A stretch of 64,000 nt of DNA from a virus, in IMG/VR virus record IMGVR_UViG_3300028394_002801, positions 46,396-110,395 of that record. One strand, written 5' to 3'. Positions 9,945 through 17,878 of this stretch are shown one piece after another. Positions within the stretch are counted from its first letter, which is position 1, and each line of letters starts with the position of its first letter. A program made the translations under genes and the position numbers. The notes under the pieces were generated by a model. That model searched no databases. It was not told the DNA's origin and was given only the letters and a program-made list of their open reading frames with translations.

Positions 9945-12815
9945 ATGGCAAAAAAGAAAATAACAAAAGATGAGGTTTTAGAAATATTGAAATTATATAA
10001 TGGAAGTAATAATTATTTGATTAATATTCGTTATCTATATTTAAACAATCCAAATTTTTCATTGACTGATAGTCAGATTGAGTATATTACATCATTTAGT
10101 GAAACAAAACCAAAGGTTGCAAGAAAATGGGTTGAATTGGATTCTTATTATGCAAAAATGATTGCTGATGATAAGTTATTGGTTAAAATTCCAGAGAAAA
10201 TGTGGGTTGAGAAATTATTGGCTGAAAAGGAGAAATCATATCATATTCTTGGTAGATTTTTTGAAAATGATAACTTAAATCTTTATTGGATTCCAAAGGA
10301 TGCAATTGTTGTGGATAAAACAAATAAGAATGTTGTTGTTGATTATGAAAAGTATTCACATAGAATGCCATTTGAACATCAAAAAGAGGCTATTCAAAAG
10401 TTGCTTGAAAATGATAAGTTTATTTTGGCTGATGACATGGGTTTAGGAAAAGGACTTATAAATTCAACACCTATTTATACCCCAACTGGGGTTAAAAAAA
10501 TATGTGATTTATCTGTTGGTGATAAAGTAATTGGGTCTAATGGTGAATCTTGTATTGTTACTGGAGTATTCCCCCAACCAAAACAAGAAATATATGAAAT
10601 TACTTTTAATGATCATGTTAAAATAAAAACTGATGCTTCACATTTATGGTCAGTATCTTCACCAAATTATAGTAAAAATAGAAAAAATAATAGAATAAAA
10701 AAATCTTTAATTTTATCTACAAAACAAATGTATGAGGGTGGGAAGATAAAAATAAAAGGGAATGGTTATAATAACCAAATGGATTATGAAGTTGAAACTT
10801 TTTATAAAAGTCCTAATGGTAATAACAAATGGCAAATACCTATTGTGAAACCAATTGAATTTTACAATAATGTAGAGTTACCAATAGACCCTTATTTATT
10901 GGGTCTTTGTTTGGGTGATGGGTATTTTAATAAAAATAATACTTGTGTTATTGGAACACACAAAGATGATTTTGACGAATTGCTTGGGTCTTTTGAACTC
11001 AAATCTATAGGTTTTAATAGAGAACTAAAAGAAGGTAGGATACCTTTTGGTAAAATATTAAATGAACTAGAATTACATAATACTCGCTCACACACCAAAT
11101 TCATTCCAGATATATACAAATATTCGTCCATTGAGAACCGCCTTGCTATATTGCAAGGTTTAATGGACACAGATGGTCATTGTATGTTATCCAAAAATGG
11201 GTCATTTCAGGGGACAGAATTTTCAACAGTTTCTGAAAAATTATGTGATGATGTTGCTGAAATTGTCCATACATTAGGTGGTATTTGTAGAAAACGTTCA
11301 AAGCGTGGTTCATATACTAAAAATGGAGTAAAAGTGGAATGTAGGATTGCATATAGGCTTAATATCAAATTATCTAATGATATGAACCCTTTTAGGTTAA
11401 ATAGAAAAGCAACTGCTTATAATCAACCTAAAAAATATTCAGTTGGTAGATATATTAAAAATATTGAGAAAGTGGGGGAAGATTATACAACTTGCATTTC
11501 AGTTGATGCTGATGATAAATTATATGTTACTGAACATTGCATTGTTACGCATAATACAAGTTCAGCAATTGTTGCTTCAATTGAAGCAAAACCAAGTAAA
11601 ACTTTAATTGTTTGCCCAGCAAGTTTAAAACAAAATTGGAAAAGAGAAATTGAAAATTATTCAAACAAAGAAATTTATATTTGTGAGGGAAAAAAATATG
11701 AAGATTCTGCTGATTATGTAATCATTAATTATGATATCATTAAAAACTTTCATTCATTAAAATCAAAAGAAGAAACAATAATCCAAAAGTCAAAATTTGA
11801 TTTGGTTATAATTGATGAATGCCATTATATTAAATCCCCCCAAGCATCGAGAACAAAATTGATAAATGATATTTGCAAAGATATTAATAAAATATGGTTA
11901 TTGACTGGAACGCCATTAACATCAAGACCAATTGATTATTTTAATTTATTATCTTTGGTTGACAGCCCTGTATCAAAAAACTGGATGGCCTATGTTAAAA
12001 GATATTGTGCAGGATATCAGTTTAATGTTGGAATGAATAAGGTATGGAATGTGAACGGTGCGTCAAATTTGGATGAGTTAAGGGAAAGAACATCCCCATT
12101 ATTATTAAGGCGACTAAAAGAGAATGTATTAGATTTACCAGAAAAAATAATAACACCAATTTATTTGAGATTAAAATCAAAAGAATATGAGGATGTTATG
12201 GGGGAGTATTTTGAATGGGTTAAAAATAATCCAAAAGAATCAAAATCATTGAGCGTTCAATTTACAAAGTTAATGAAGGTTAGACAAATAATTGCGGATG
12301 AGAAGATTAAGAGTACCATAGAATTTATTGAGAATACATTGGAGCAAGAGAAGAAGATTATTGTTTTCTCAAATTTTACAAACTCATTAAATAAAATATA
12401 TGAACATTTTAATAAAATTGCGGTTAAATTAGATGGTAGTTCAACAGCAAAACAAAGACATGAGAGTGTTGATGAATTTCAAACAAATGATAAGATAAAG
12501 GTTTTTGTTGGAAACATAAAAGCGGCTGGGGTTGGTATTACATTGACAAGTGCAAATGTTGTTATCTTTAATGATTTATCCTTTGTTCCAGCGGATCATA
12601 GTCAAGCGGAAGATAGGGCATATAGAATTGGACAAAAGAATTCAGTTTCTGTATTATATCCCATATTTGAAAACACCATTGAGGGAATTATATATGATAT
12701 GTTGGATAGAAAGAAAAAGATAATATCAACTATTCTTGGGGATAACTTATTTGAAACTGATACCACAGAAGATATTTTAACCCAGATATTAAATATGAAA
12801 ATAAAAACAAAATAA
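9945..12815 (+). CDS. SNF2-family DNA helicase/ATPase with in-frame intein
   Basis: 956 residues, of which 588 are host protein (extein). Helicase motifs: Q-like FEHQKEAIQKLL; Walker A DDMGLGK followed, after the intein, by TSSAIV; Walker B IIDECH (D624-H627); motif III LLTGTP; and motifs V-VI in AGVGITLTSANVVIFNDLSF and QAEDRAYRIGQ. These are the two RecA lobes of SNF2/RapA-type DNA translocases. T4-like phages use such enzymes (for example UvsW-type proteins) in recombination, replication or remodelling. The intein splits the Walker A lysine from the next Thr, so the unspliced protein should be inactive. It is divergent from the virion operon at 9852. The ATG at 9945 lies in an A/T-rich leader. 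Confidence 0.92.
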   Translation: MAKKKITKDEVLEILKLYNGSNNYLINIRYLYLNNPNFSLTDSQIEYITSFSETKPKVARKWVELDSYYAKMIADDKLLVKIPEKMWVEKLLAEKEKSYHILGRFFENDNLNLYWIPKDAIVVDKTNKNVVVDYEKYSHRMPFEHQKEAIQKLLENDKFILADDMGLGKGLINSTPIYTPTGVKKICDLSVGDKVIGSNGESCIVTGVFPQPKQEIYEITFNDHVKIKTDASHLWSVSSPNYSKNRKNNRIKKSLILSTKQMYEGGKIKIKGNGYNNQMDYEVETFYKSPNGNNKWQIPIVKPIEFYNNVELPIDPYLLGLCLGDGYFNKNNTCVIGTHKDDFDELLGSFELKSIGFNRELKEGRIPFGKILNELELHNTRSHTKFIPDIYKYSSIENRLAILQGLMDTDGHCMLSKNGSFQGTEFSTVSEKLCDDVAEIVHTLGGICRKRSKRGSYTKNGVKVECRIAYRLNIKLSNDMNPFRLNRKATAYNQPKKYSVGRYIKNIEKVGEDYTTCISVDADDKLYVTEHCIVTHNTSSAIVASIEAKPSKTLIVCPASLKQNWKREIENYSNKEIYICEGKKYEDSADYVIINYDIIKNFHSLKSKEETIIQKSKFDLVIIDECHYIKSPQASRTKLINDICKDINKIWLLTGTPLTSRPIDYFNLLSLVDSPVSKNWMAYVKRYCAGYQFNVGMNKVWNVNGASNLDELRERTSPLLLRRLKENVLDLPEKIITPIYLRLKSKEYEDVMGEYFEWVKNNPKESKSLSVQFTKLMKVRQIIADEKIKSTIEFIENTLEQEKKIIVFSNFTNSLNKIYEHFNKIAVKLDGSSTAKQRHESVDEFQTNDKIKVFVGNIKAAGVGITLTSANVVIFNDLSFVPADHSQAEDRAYRIGQKNSVSVLYPIFENTIEGIIYDMLDRKKKIISTILGDNLFETDTTEDILTQILNMKIKTK
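10452..11555 (+). other. Intein with LAGLIDADG homing endonuclease, Gly at position 1
   Basis: 368 residues, helicase residues 170-537. It is inserted exactly between GLGK and TSSAIV of the Walker A motif. Block A is GLINSTPIYTPTGVKKICDL. Block B is TDASHLWSV with the TxxH pair. LAGLIDADG motifs are LLGLCLGDGYF (D325) and LQGLMDTDGH (D410). Block F is CISVDADDKLYVTEHCIV. Block G is VTHN followed by Thr at +1. The first intein residue is Gly rather than the usual Cys or Ser. The TxxH pair, the penultimate His, the terminal Asn and the Thr at +1 are all present, so splicing is plausible, perhaps by a mechanism not starting with an N-S/N-O shift at residue 1. Both endonuclease motifs keep their acidic residue. 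Confidence 0.92.
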
Positions 12816-12817
12816 TA

Positions 12818-12848
12818 TTTGTTTTTTGGTTAAATTATTTTACCTTTG
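12818..12848 (+). promoter_or_regulatory. Bacteroidota-type promoter for the 12888 gene
   Basis: TTTG at 12818-12821, a 19-nt spacer and TACCTTTG at 12841-12848 match the Bacteroidota sigma-ABfr consensus (TTTG, N17-23, TAnnTTTG) exactly. Transcription should begin near 12855, which makes the ATG at 12888 the natural start of the following gene and rules out upstream in-frame starts. Confidence 0.72.
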
Positions 12849-12887
12849 CAGAATATTTATTACTTGAAACAAAAAAAAACAAATAAA

Positions 12888-13118
12888 ATGAAATTACACG
12901 TAATTAAAACCTCGGATTTGCAAAATTTTATTGTTGAGAAGCACAGAGAAATTCTCAATGATATGAATTCATTTGAAAAAAATGGTGCAATACTTGCACA
13001 GAAAATGGAAAACTTAAATTGTAAAATTGAATTGCTTGAAGATTTTACCAAGTTCATTGGTGAGAATGATGGTAGTTTTGTATTTGATAATGAATTTTTT
13101 GAAAATGAGTGCCATTAG
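12888..13118 (+). CDS. Small hypothetical protein (76 residues)
   Basis: The start chosen is the ATG at 12888, preceded by an A-rich leader and lying about 33 nt after the predicted transcription start. An earlier in-frame start near 12846 would lie inside the promoter. The protein is mostly helical: KTSDLQNFIVEKHREILNDM followed by KMENLNCKIELLEDFTKFIG, with an acidic C-terminus. No family was recognised. A dedicated, near-consensus promoter and a following hairpin suggest a separately expressed small gene, perhaps early, but that is inference. Confidence 0.6.
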   Translation: MKLHVIKTSDLQNFIVEKHREILNDMNSFEKNGAILAQKMENLNCKIELLEDFTKFIGENDGSFVFDNEFFENECH

Positions 13119-13126
13119 CACTCATT
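13104..13126. terminator. Hairpin between convergent genes
   Basis: A 9-bp perfect stem (AATGAGTGC at 13104-13112, GCACTCATT at 13118-13126) with a 5-nt loop contains the stop codon of the plus-strand gene and sits at the junction with the minus-strand solenoid operon. There is no clear T-run on either side, so termination is likely but not certain. Confidence 0.45.
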
Positions 13127-13595
13127 AAACCATTATGTTTTTATGAACTTTGCAATTTCTTTCCTCTAATTGTGCTTTTATTTCTTTTACTGTATAACGA
13201 CCTAATGGTGAGCCTTTCAACCAAATACTATTTTTAACTTCCATTCCAATAGGAAATTCTTTTATCCCAGTTCTTTGTATAGATAAGGCACCCCCAACAT
13301 ATAGGTTATCTGGTAAAGATTTTAAATCCCTACAATCATACAAAAGTAAATCATCACCAACTATAAGTTTTTCTGGTAATTCTGTTATTGTTGAAAAACT
13401 TAAATCTAAGTAGTCAGTGACTTCTAAAATTTTTGGTAATTTAGTTATCAATTCACCATACAACTCTAATGCTCCCTTGTGAAAATACTTTTCAGGTATT
13501 GACTCAATGTCATGCAATAATATCCATTTTAATGATAATTTGTCTTCCTCTGATTTTAGGAAATCCATTATTCTTTTTATTGTTGTTTTATCCAT
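13125..13595 (-). CDS. LRR-like solenoid protein, paralogue 7 (divergent)
   Basis: 156 residues, last transcribed and most diverged member of a seven-gene tandem family. It keeps the family N-terminus (MDKTTIKRIMDFLKSEEDKL), then about four repeats of about 20-23 residues with cores LPKILEV, LPEKLIVGDDLLLY, LPDNLYVGGALSI and FPIGMEV. The family C-terminus ending in a PGFIKG-like motif is replaced by VKEIKAQLEERNCKVHKN. The repeats follow the leucine-rich repeat logic, with one strand (L-x-L) and a turn per unit. Role unknown; a protein- or glycan-binding scaffold is the natural guess. It overlaps the upstream paralogue by 8 nt. Confidence 0.65.
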   Translation of the reverse strand: MDKTTIKRIMDFLKSEEDKLSLKWILLHDIESIPEKYFHKGALELYGELITKLPKILEVTDYLDLSFSTITELPEKLIVGDDLLLYDCRDLKSLPDNLYVGGALSIQRTGIKEFPIGMEVKNSIWLKGSPLGRYTVKEIKAQLEERNCKVHKNIMV

Positions 13596-14253
13596 TATCT
13601 TCTCTTATTATATCCCCATTTATATAACCATCTGGTTCTATCATACTTAATATGGCTTCATCTGAAATTTTTGCTAATGGGTTATTTTCAATAGATAAAT
13701 CACCATCAACTTGTAAGCCTTTTGGTAATGTGTTTATCATTGTGTGATCTAAATACAAATTCTCCCCAACTTCCAATCCTTCTGGTAATGAGGTTATTTT
13801 TGTATTGTATAGACTTAAATAGCCACCAACTTTCAAATTGTTAGGTAGTGAAGTCAAGTCTGTACAATAACCCAAATCCAAACCACCATCAACATTTAAG
13901 TCTTTTGGTAATGATTTTATTTTTAAAGCGACTAATTTAAAATCACCACCAACATATAAACCTTTTGGGATTTGTTTTATACTTGTACCTTCCAAATCCA
14001 AATCACCACCAACATATAAGTTATCTGGTAAATATTTTAAATGTTTACAACTTGATAAATTCAAATTATCCTCCACCTTTAATCCTTCTGGTATGTAAGT
14101 TATATTTTCTTCAAATAAATCCAAATCACCTTTAATGTTTAATTCATCATCTGTAAATGTTTCATTATTCATTAATTTCCAAACAAATGGTTTATTTTTA
14201 TTCTCTTTTTCTTCAAGAAAATCAAATATGTTTTTCAATGTGGTATTATCCAT
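13588..14253 (-). CDS. LRR-like solenoid protein, paralogue 6
   Basis: 221 residues with the family cap MDNTTLKNIFDFLEEKENK and KPFVWKLMNN, then seven repeats of the pattern LPxGLxVGGxLxLxxTxIxx, for example LPNNLKVGGYLSLYNTKITS. The cap ends by IPLT/FTDDELN-type sequence common to all paralogues. The C-terminal cap has SDEAILSMIEPDGYINGDII. It overlaps the downstream gene by 8 nt and lies 2 nt after paralogue 5. No signal peptide or membrane segment is seen, so it is probably intracellular or virion-borne. Confidence 0.68.
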   Translation of the reverse strand: MDNTTLKNIFDFLEEKENKNKPFVWKLMNNETFTDDELNIKGDLDLFEENITYIPEGLKVEDNLNLSSCKHLKYLPDNLYVGGDLDLEGTSIKQIPKGLYVGGDFKLVALKIKSLPKDLNVDGGLDLGYCTDLTSLPNNLKVGGYLSLYNTKITSLPEGLEVGENLYLDHTMINTLPKGLQVDGDLSIENNPLAKISDEAILSMIEPDGYINGDIIREDNG

Positions 14254-14255
14254 TA

Positions 14256-14783
14256 TTATCTTATTATATTTCCTTTTATAAATCCTGGCTCAATCATTTT
14301 TCTTAATTGATCATTTGAATATATTATTAATTCTGTTCCTCTTATATTCAAATCACCACCAACTTTCAATCCTTTTGATAATGATTTTAAATTTTTGCAC
14401 ATTATTAAATATAAATTCCTGCCAACATATAATCCTTCTGGTAATGATGTTATTTTTGTATAATCTAAATGCAAATCCTCCCCAACTTTCAATCCTTCTG
14501 GTAATGAGGTTATTTTTGAAAATGATAAATCCAAACTCCCCCCAACTTTCAATTCTTCTGGTAATGAGGCTATTTTTGAATACTCTAAAATCAAATTACC
14601 CCAAACTTTTAAACCTTCTGGTAATGAAGTTATTTTTGAATTTCTTAAATATAAATTGCCTTCAAAATTCAAATCTTCTTTTGTTAATGGAATATTATTT
14701 GATGCTTTCCAAATAAAAGGTATTTTATGTTCTCCTTTTTCTTCAAGAAAATCTAATATGTTTTTCAATGTGGTATTATCCAT
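14256..14783 (-). CDS. LRR-like solenoid protein, paralogue 5
   Basis: 175 residues: N-terminal cap (MDNTTLKNILDFLEEKGEHK, then IPFIWKASNN), five repeats such as LPEGLKVGEDLHLDYTKITS, and C-terminal cap YSNDQLRKMIEPGFIKGNII. The cap and repeat DNA are nearly identical to stretches in the neighbouring genes, so recent duplication or gene conversion is likely. It is separated from both neighbours by 2 nt. Function is unknown. Confidence 0.68.
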   Translation of the reverse strand: MDNTTLKNILDFLEEKGEHKIPFIWKASNNIPLTKEDLNFEGNLYLRNSKITSLPEGLKVWGNLILEYSKIASLPEELKVGGSLDLSFSKITSLPEGLKVGEDLHLDYTKITSLPEGLYVGRNLYLIMCKNLKSLSKGLKVGGDLNIRGTELIIYSNDQLRKMIEPGFIKGNIIR

Positions 14784-14785
14784 TA

Positions 14786-15205
14786 TTATCTTATTATATC
14801 TCCTTTTATAAATCCTGGATCAATCATTTCTCTTAATTGTTCATCTGAATATTTTGTTAAGGCTGTACCTTCAATCTGTAAGTCATCCCCAACTTCTAAC
14901 CCTTTTGGTAATGAGGTCACACTTGAATGATTCAAACTCAAAATACCTCCAACTTTCAATCCTTCTGGTAAAGATGTTAAATGTTTACACATAAATAAAT
15001 ATAAAAACCCACCAACTTTCAATCCTTTTGGTAAGGATGTAATTTTTGTAAATGATAAATGCAAATTACCTTTTTGATTTAACTCTTCTTTTGTTAAGGG
15101 GTATCCAAATCTTAATTTCCAAACAAGATTATCTCTTTCTGAATGTTTTTTGTTTTCTTTTTCTTCAAGAAAATCTAATATTTTTTTTATTGTGTTATTA
15201 TCCAT
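14786..15205 (-). CDS. LRR-like solenoid protein, paralogue 4 (short)
   Basis: 139 residues, the shortest member: cap MDNNTIKKILDFLEEKENKK with LVWKLRFGYPLTKEELN, only three repeats (for example LPKGLKVGGFLYLFMCKHLT) and the C-terminal cap YSDEQLREMIDPGFIKGDII. The difference in repeat number from its neighbours (three against up to nine) shows that repeats are gained or lost in whole units. Its start shares one base with the stop of paralogue 3. Confidence 0.68.
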   Translation of the reverse strand: MDNNTIKKILDFLEEKENKKHSERDNLVWKLRFGYPLTKEELNQKGNLHLSFTKITSLPKGLKVGGFLYLFMCKHLTSLPEGLKVGGILSLNHSSVTSLPKGLEVGDDLQIEGTALTKYSDEQLREMIDPGFIKGDIIR

Positions 15206-15852
15206 TATAATCTTATTATACTACGTGTTATAAATCCTGGCTCAATCATTTTCATTAATTTCTCATCTGAATATCTTGTTAATCGAGTCTGACTTATTTG
15301 CAAAGTACCTCCAACTTTTAATCCTTTTGGTAATGTCTTTATGGTGCTGAAAGACAAATATATACTACCACCAACTTCCAATCCTTCTGGTAATGATTTT
15401 ATTTTTGTACCAAACAAACTCAACTGACCTTTAACTTGTAATCCATTTGGTAATGATGTTATTTTGGTATTACTCAAATCCAAACTACCTTTAACTTTCA
15501 ATCCTTCTGGTAATGCCTTTATGAGGCTGTCATTCAAAAATATACTACCACCAACTTCCAATCCTTTTGGTAATGATGTTATTTTGGTACCACTCAAATT
15601 CAAACTACCTTTAACTTTCAATCCTTCTGGTAATGAGGCTATTTCTGAATCCTCTAAAATCAAATCACCCCAAACTTTTAATCCTTCTGGTAATGAGGTT
15701 ATATTTGAATGCCTTAAATCCAAATTACCATTAACATTTAAGTCTTCTTCTGTTAATGGTATATTATTTGATACTTTCCACATAAAAGGCGTTCTATGTT
15801 CTCCTTTATCTTCAAGGAATTTAAATATGTTTTTTAGTGTTGTATTATCCAT
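15205..15852 (-). CDS. LRR-like solenoid protein, paralogue 3
   Basis: 215 residues: cap MDNTTLKNIFKFLEDKGEHR with TPFMWKVSNN, seven repeats (for example LPKGLEVGGSIFLNDSLIKA and LPNGLQVKGQLSLFGTKIKS) and C-terminal cap YSDEKLMKMIEPGFITRSII. Solvent-facing positions of each unit vary while the L, P, G and V framework is fixed, as in binding solenoids. It lies 1 nt from paralogue 2 and overlaps paralogue 4 by one base. Confidence 0.68.
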   Translation of the reverse strand: MDNTTLKNIFKFLEDKGEHRTPFMWKVSNNIPLTEEDLNVNGNLDLRHSNITSLPEGLKVWGDLILEDSEIASLPEGLKVKGSLNLSGTKITSLPKGLEVGGSIFLNDSLIKALPEGLKVKGSLDLSNTKITSLPNGLQVKGQLSLFGTKIKSLPEGLEVGGSIYLSFSTIKTLPKGLKVGGTLQISQTRLTRYSDEKLMKMIEPGFITRSIIRL

Positions 15853-15853
15853 A

Positions 15854-16636
15854 CTAATATTTTCTCATTATATCTCCGTTTATAAATCCTGGCTTAATCA
15901 TTTCTCTTATTTCATCATCTGAATAATCCTCAATAGAAGACATAGATATATATAAATCCCCACCAACTTTTAATCCTTTTGGTAATGATGTTAAACTTTC
16001 GCAATCCATTAAATTCAACCGACCCTTAACTTCCAATCCTTCTGGTAATGAGGTTATATTTGTTTTTGACAAAGTAAAATTAAGCCCAACCTTCAAACCT
16101 TGTGGTAATGATTGTATATTCTTACAATTGAGTAAAGATAAATGACCTCCAACTTTCAATCCTTCTGGTAATGAGGTTAATTTTTGACAAGCAGATAAAT
16201 CTAAATTGCCACCAATTTTTAATCCTTTTGGTAATGATTTTATTTGAGAAGCAAACAAATTCAAATCACCTGTAATACTAAATCCTTCTGGTAATGAGGT
16301 TATTTTTGAATTTGATAAATCCAATTCGCCACTAACTTTCAACCCTTTGGGTAATGAGGTTATTTCAGTTTTTCTTAAACTCAACCAACCCCTAACATTT
16401 AACCCTTCTGGTAGTGATTTTATTTTTGTATTAGACAAAGCCAAGTCGCCATTAATTTTCAATAATCCTTCTGGTAATGACATAATATTTGTATGTGATA
16501 AGTCAAAAGTACCTTTACCATTAAAATCATCAACTGTTAATGGTATATTATTTAATACTTTCCATTTAATTGGTATTTTATGTTCTCCTTTATCTTCAAT
16601 GAATTTAAATATGTTTTTTAGTGTGTTATTATCCAT
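15854..16636 (-). CDS. LRR-like solenoid protein, paralogue 2 (longest)
   Basis: 260 residues and nine repeats, the longest of the family in this window. Cap: MDNNTLKNIFKFIEDKGEHK with IPIKWKVLNNIPLTVDD. Repeats include LPEGLKVGGHLSLLNCKNIQ and LPKGLKIGGNLDLSACQKLT. Some units are longer by two to three residues, with Cys in place of Thr, as LRR proteins tolerate. C-terminal cap: YSDDEIREMIKPGFINGDIM. Its start and the stop of paralogue 1 share one base. Function is unknown. Confidence 0.68.
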   Translation of the reverse strand: MDNNTLKNIFKFIEDKGEHKIPIKWKVLNNIPLTVDDFNGKGTFDLSHTNIMSLPEGLLKINGDLALSNTKIKSLPEGLNVRGWLSLRKTEITSLPKGLKVSGELDLSNSKITSLPEGFSITGDLNLFASQIKSLPKGLKIGGNLDLSACQKLTSLPEGLKVGGHLSLLNCKNIQSLPQGLKVGLNFTLSKTNITSLPEGLEVKGRLNLMDCESLTSLPKGLKVGGDLYISMSSIEDYSDDEIREMIKPGFINGDIMRKY

Positions 16637-17115
16637 TATCTATATATTTTTCCTTTTATAAATCCAGGTGCAATCATATTTCTAATTTCACTTATTTTAT
16701 ATTTTTGTAATGCCGCACTAGGACGTAATTCACCTCCAAGTTCCAAACCTTTTGGTAATAAGGATATTTCTGTATTTCTTAAATCCAAATTACCCCCAAC
16801 TTTCAATCCTTCTGGTAAAGAAGTTAATTTTTCAGCCCAATTTAAATCCAAATTACCACCAACTTCTAATCCTTTTGGGAGGGTGGATAAATGTTCAGTA
16901 TGACTTAAATTTAAATCACCTTTAACTTTTAAACCTTCTGGTAGTGATACTATATCTGAAAGTTTTAAATTAAAATCACCCTCAACTTCTAAATCTTCTT
17001 TTGTTAATTGGTAGCCAAGTCTATATTTCCAAATAAAGGTATCTTTATCTTTATGTTTTTTGTTTTCTTCCTTTTCAAGAAAATCAAGTATTTTTATTAG
17101 TGTTGATTTATCCAT
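16636..17115 (-). CDS. LRR-like solenoid protein, paralogue 1
   Basis: 159 residues, first transcribed of the seven-gene array. Cap: MDKSTLIKILDFLEKEENKK with FIWKYRLGYQLTKEDLE. Four repeats follow (for example LPEGLKVGGNLDLRNTEISL), then a degenerate final unit and the cap ISEIRNMIAPGFIKGKIYR. Its start lies 34 nt from the divergent superoxide dismutase gene, so the promoters of the two must lie in or very near this gap. I see no consensus promoter there. Confidence 0.68.
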   Translation of the reverse strand: MDKSTLIKILDFLEKEENKKHKDKDTFIWKYRLGYQLTKEDLEVEGDFNLKLSDIVSLPEGLKVKGDLNLSHTEHLSTLPKGLEVGGNLDLNWAEKLTSLPEGLKVGGNLDLRNTEISLLPKGLELGGELRPSAALQKYKISEIRNMIAPGFIKGKIYR

Positions 17116-17149
17116 TATCTAAATATTTATCTTATAAATATAATAACTA

Positions 17150-17851
17150 ATGAAAATACTTGAAACAATCAAAGAAGAAATAATATCAAGAATACACAAA
17201 AACAATGTTAATTTTTTAATCAATGAGATGAAAAAGGTTGGAATTGAAAAACTACCTTATTCATATGCCTCATTAAAACCTTTTATTGATGAAAAAACAA
17301 TGGATATTCATTACAACAAACATTATAAAGGTTATGTTGATAAATTGAATAAAGCATTAAAAAATAATAAATCAAATTATGATTTAAAACAGATAATAAC
17401 AAATATAAGCAAATTCAATAAAACAATTAGGAATAATGCTGGTGGAGCATTTAATCACGCTTTATTCTGGAATATGCTATCACCCACCAAAAAGAATATA
17501 CCAAAAGAATTAAAAGATAAGATAATAAAAAGTTTTGGCTCAATTAATTCATTTAAAACAAAATTTGAAGAAAAAGCAAAAAGTCATTTTGGATCAGGAT
17601 GGGTCTGGCTTATTCTAACAAAGAATAATACATTAAAAATTATCACCACCCCAAACCAAGATAATCCCCTTATGAATGTCATTAAAGGTGGGGGATTTCC
17701 AATATTGGGATTGGATTTATGGGAACATGCCTATTATCTCAAATACCAAAACAAAAGAGATGAGTATATACATAACTTCTGGAATTATATAAATTGGGAT
17801 TTTGTTCTTGAATTATATGATAATGCAAATAATAATGAGCCAAAAGAGTAA
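17150..17851 (+). CDS. Fe/Mn-type superoxide dismutase
   Basis: 233 residues. All four metal ligands of the Fe/Mn SOD family are visible: H54 (DIHYNKHY), H103 (NNAGGAFNHALFW), and D189 and H193 (LDLWEHAYYL). The sequence NQDNPLM before the last ligands and GG before NH resemble the manganese or cambialistic subgroup. An N-terminal extension of about 30 residues precedes the usual LPYSYASLKPFID start, with no evident export signal. The enzyme converts superoxide to hydrogen peroxide and oxygen, presumably in the host cytoplasm during infection. It is divergent from the solenoid operon and 27 nt upstream of a structural gene. Active-site residues are complete, so it is probably functional. Confidence 0.93.
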   Translation: MKILETIKEEIISRIHKNNVNFLINEMKKVGIEKLPYSYASLKPFIDEKTMDIHYNKHYKGYVDKLNKALKNNKSNYDLKQIITNISKFNKTIRNNAGGAFNHALFWNMLSPTKKNIPKELKDKIIKSFGSINSFKTKFEEKAKSHFGSGWVWLILTKNNTLKIITTPNQDNPLMNVIKGGGFPILGLDLWEHAYYLKYQNKRDEYIHNFWNYINWDFVLELYDNANNNEPKE

Positions 17852-17878
17852 TTTCTTATATTTATATATAAAAGAAAT

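Noticed and set aside
13125-17115. Repeat array considered as CRISPR or other non-coding repeats
   Set aside because: The repeats are in frame, about 60-63 bp, code for LRR-like units and have no spacer pattern.
17133-17140. TATAAATA box upstream of the SOD gene, like a T4 late promoter
   Set aside because: Such boxes appear often by chance in this AT-rich DNA and the spacing to the ATG is too short to be convincing. Counting all boxes relative to starts against shuffled sequence would decide.
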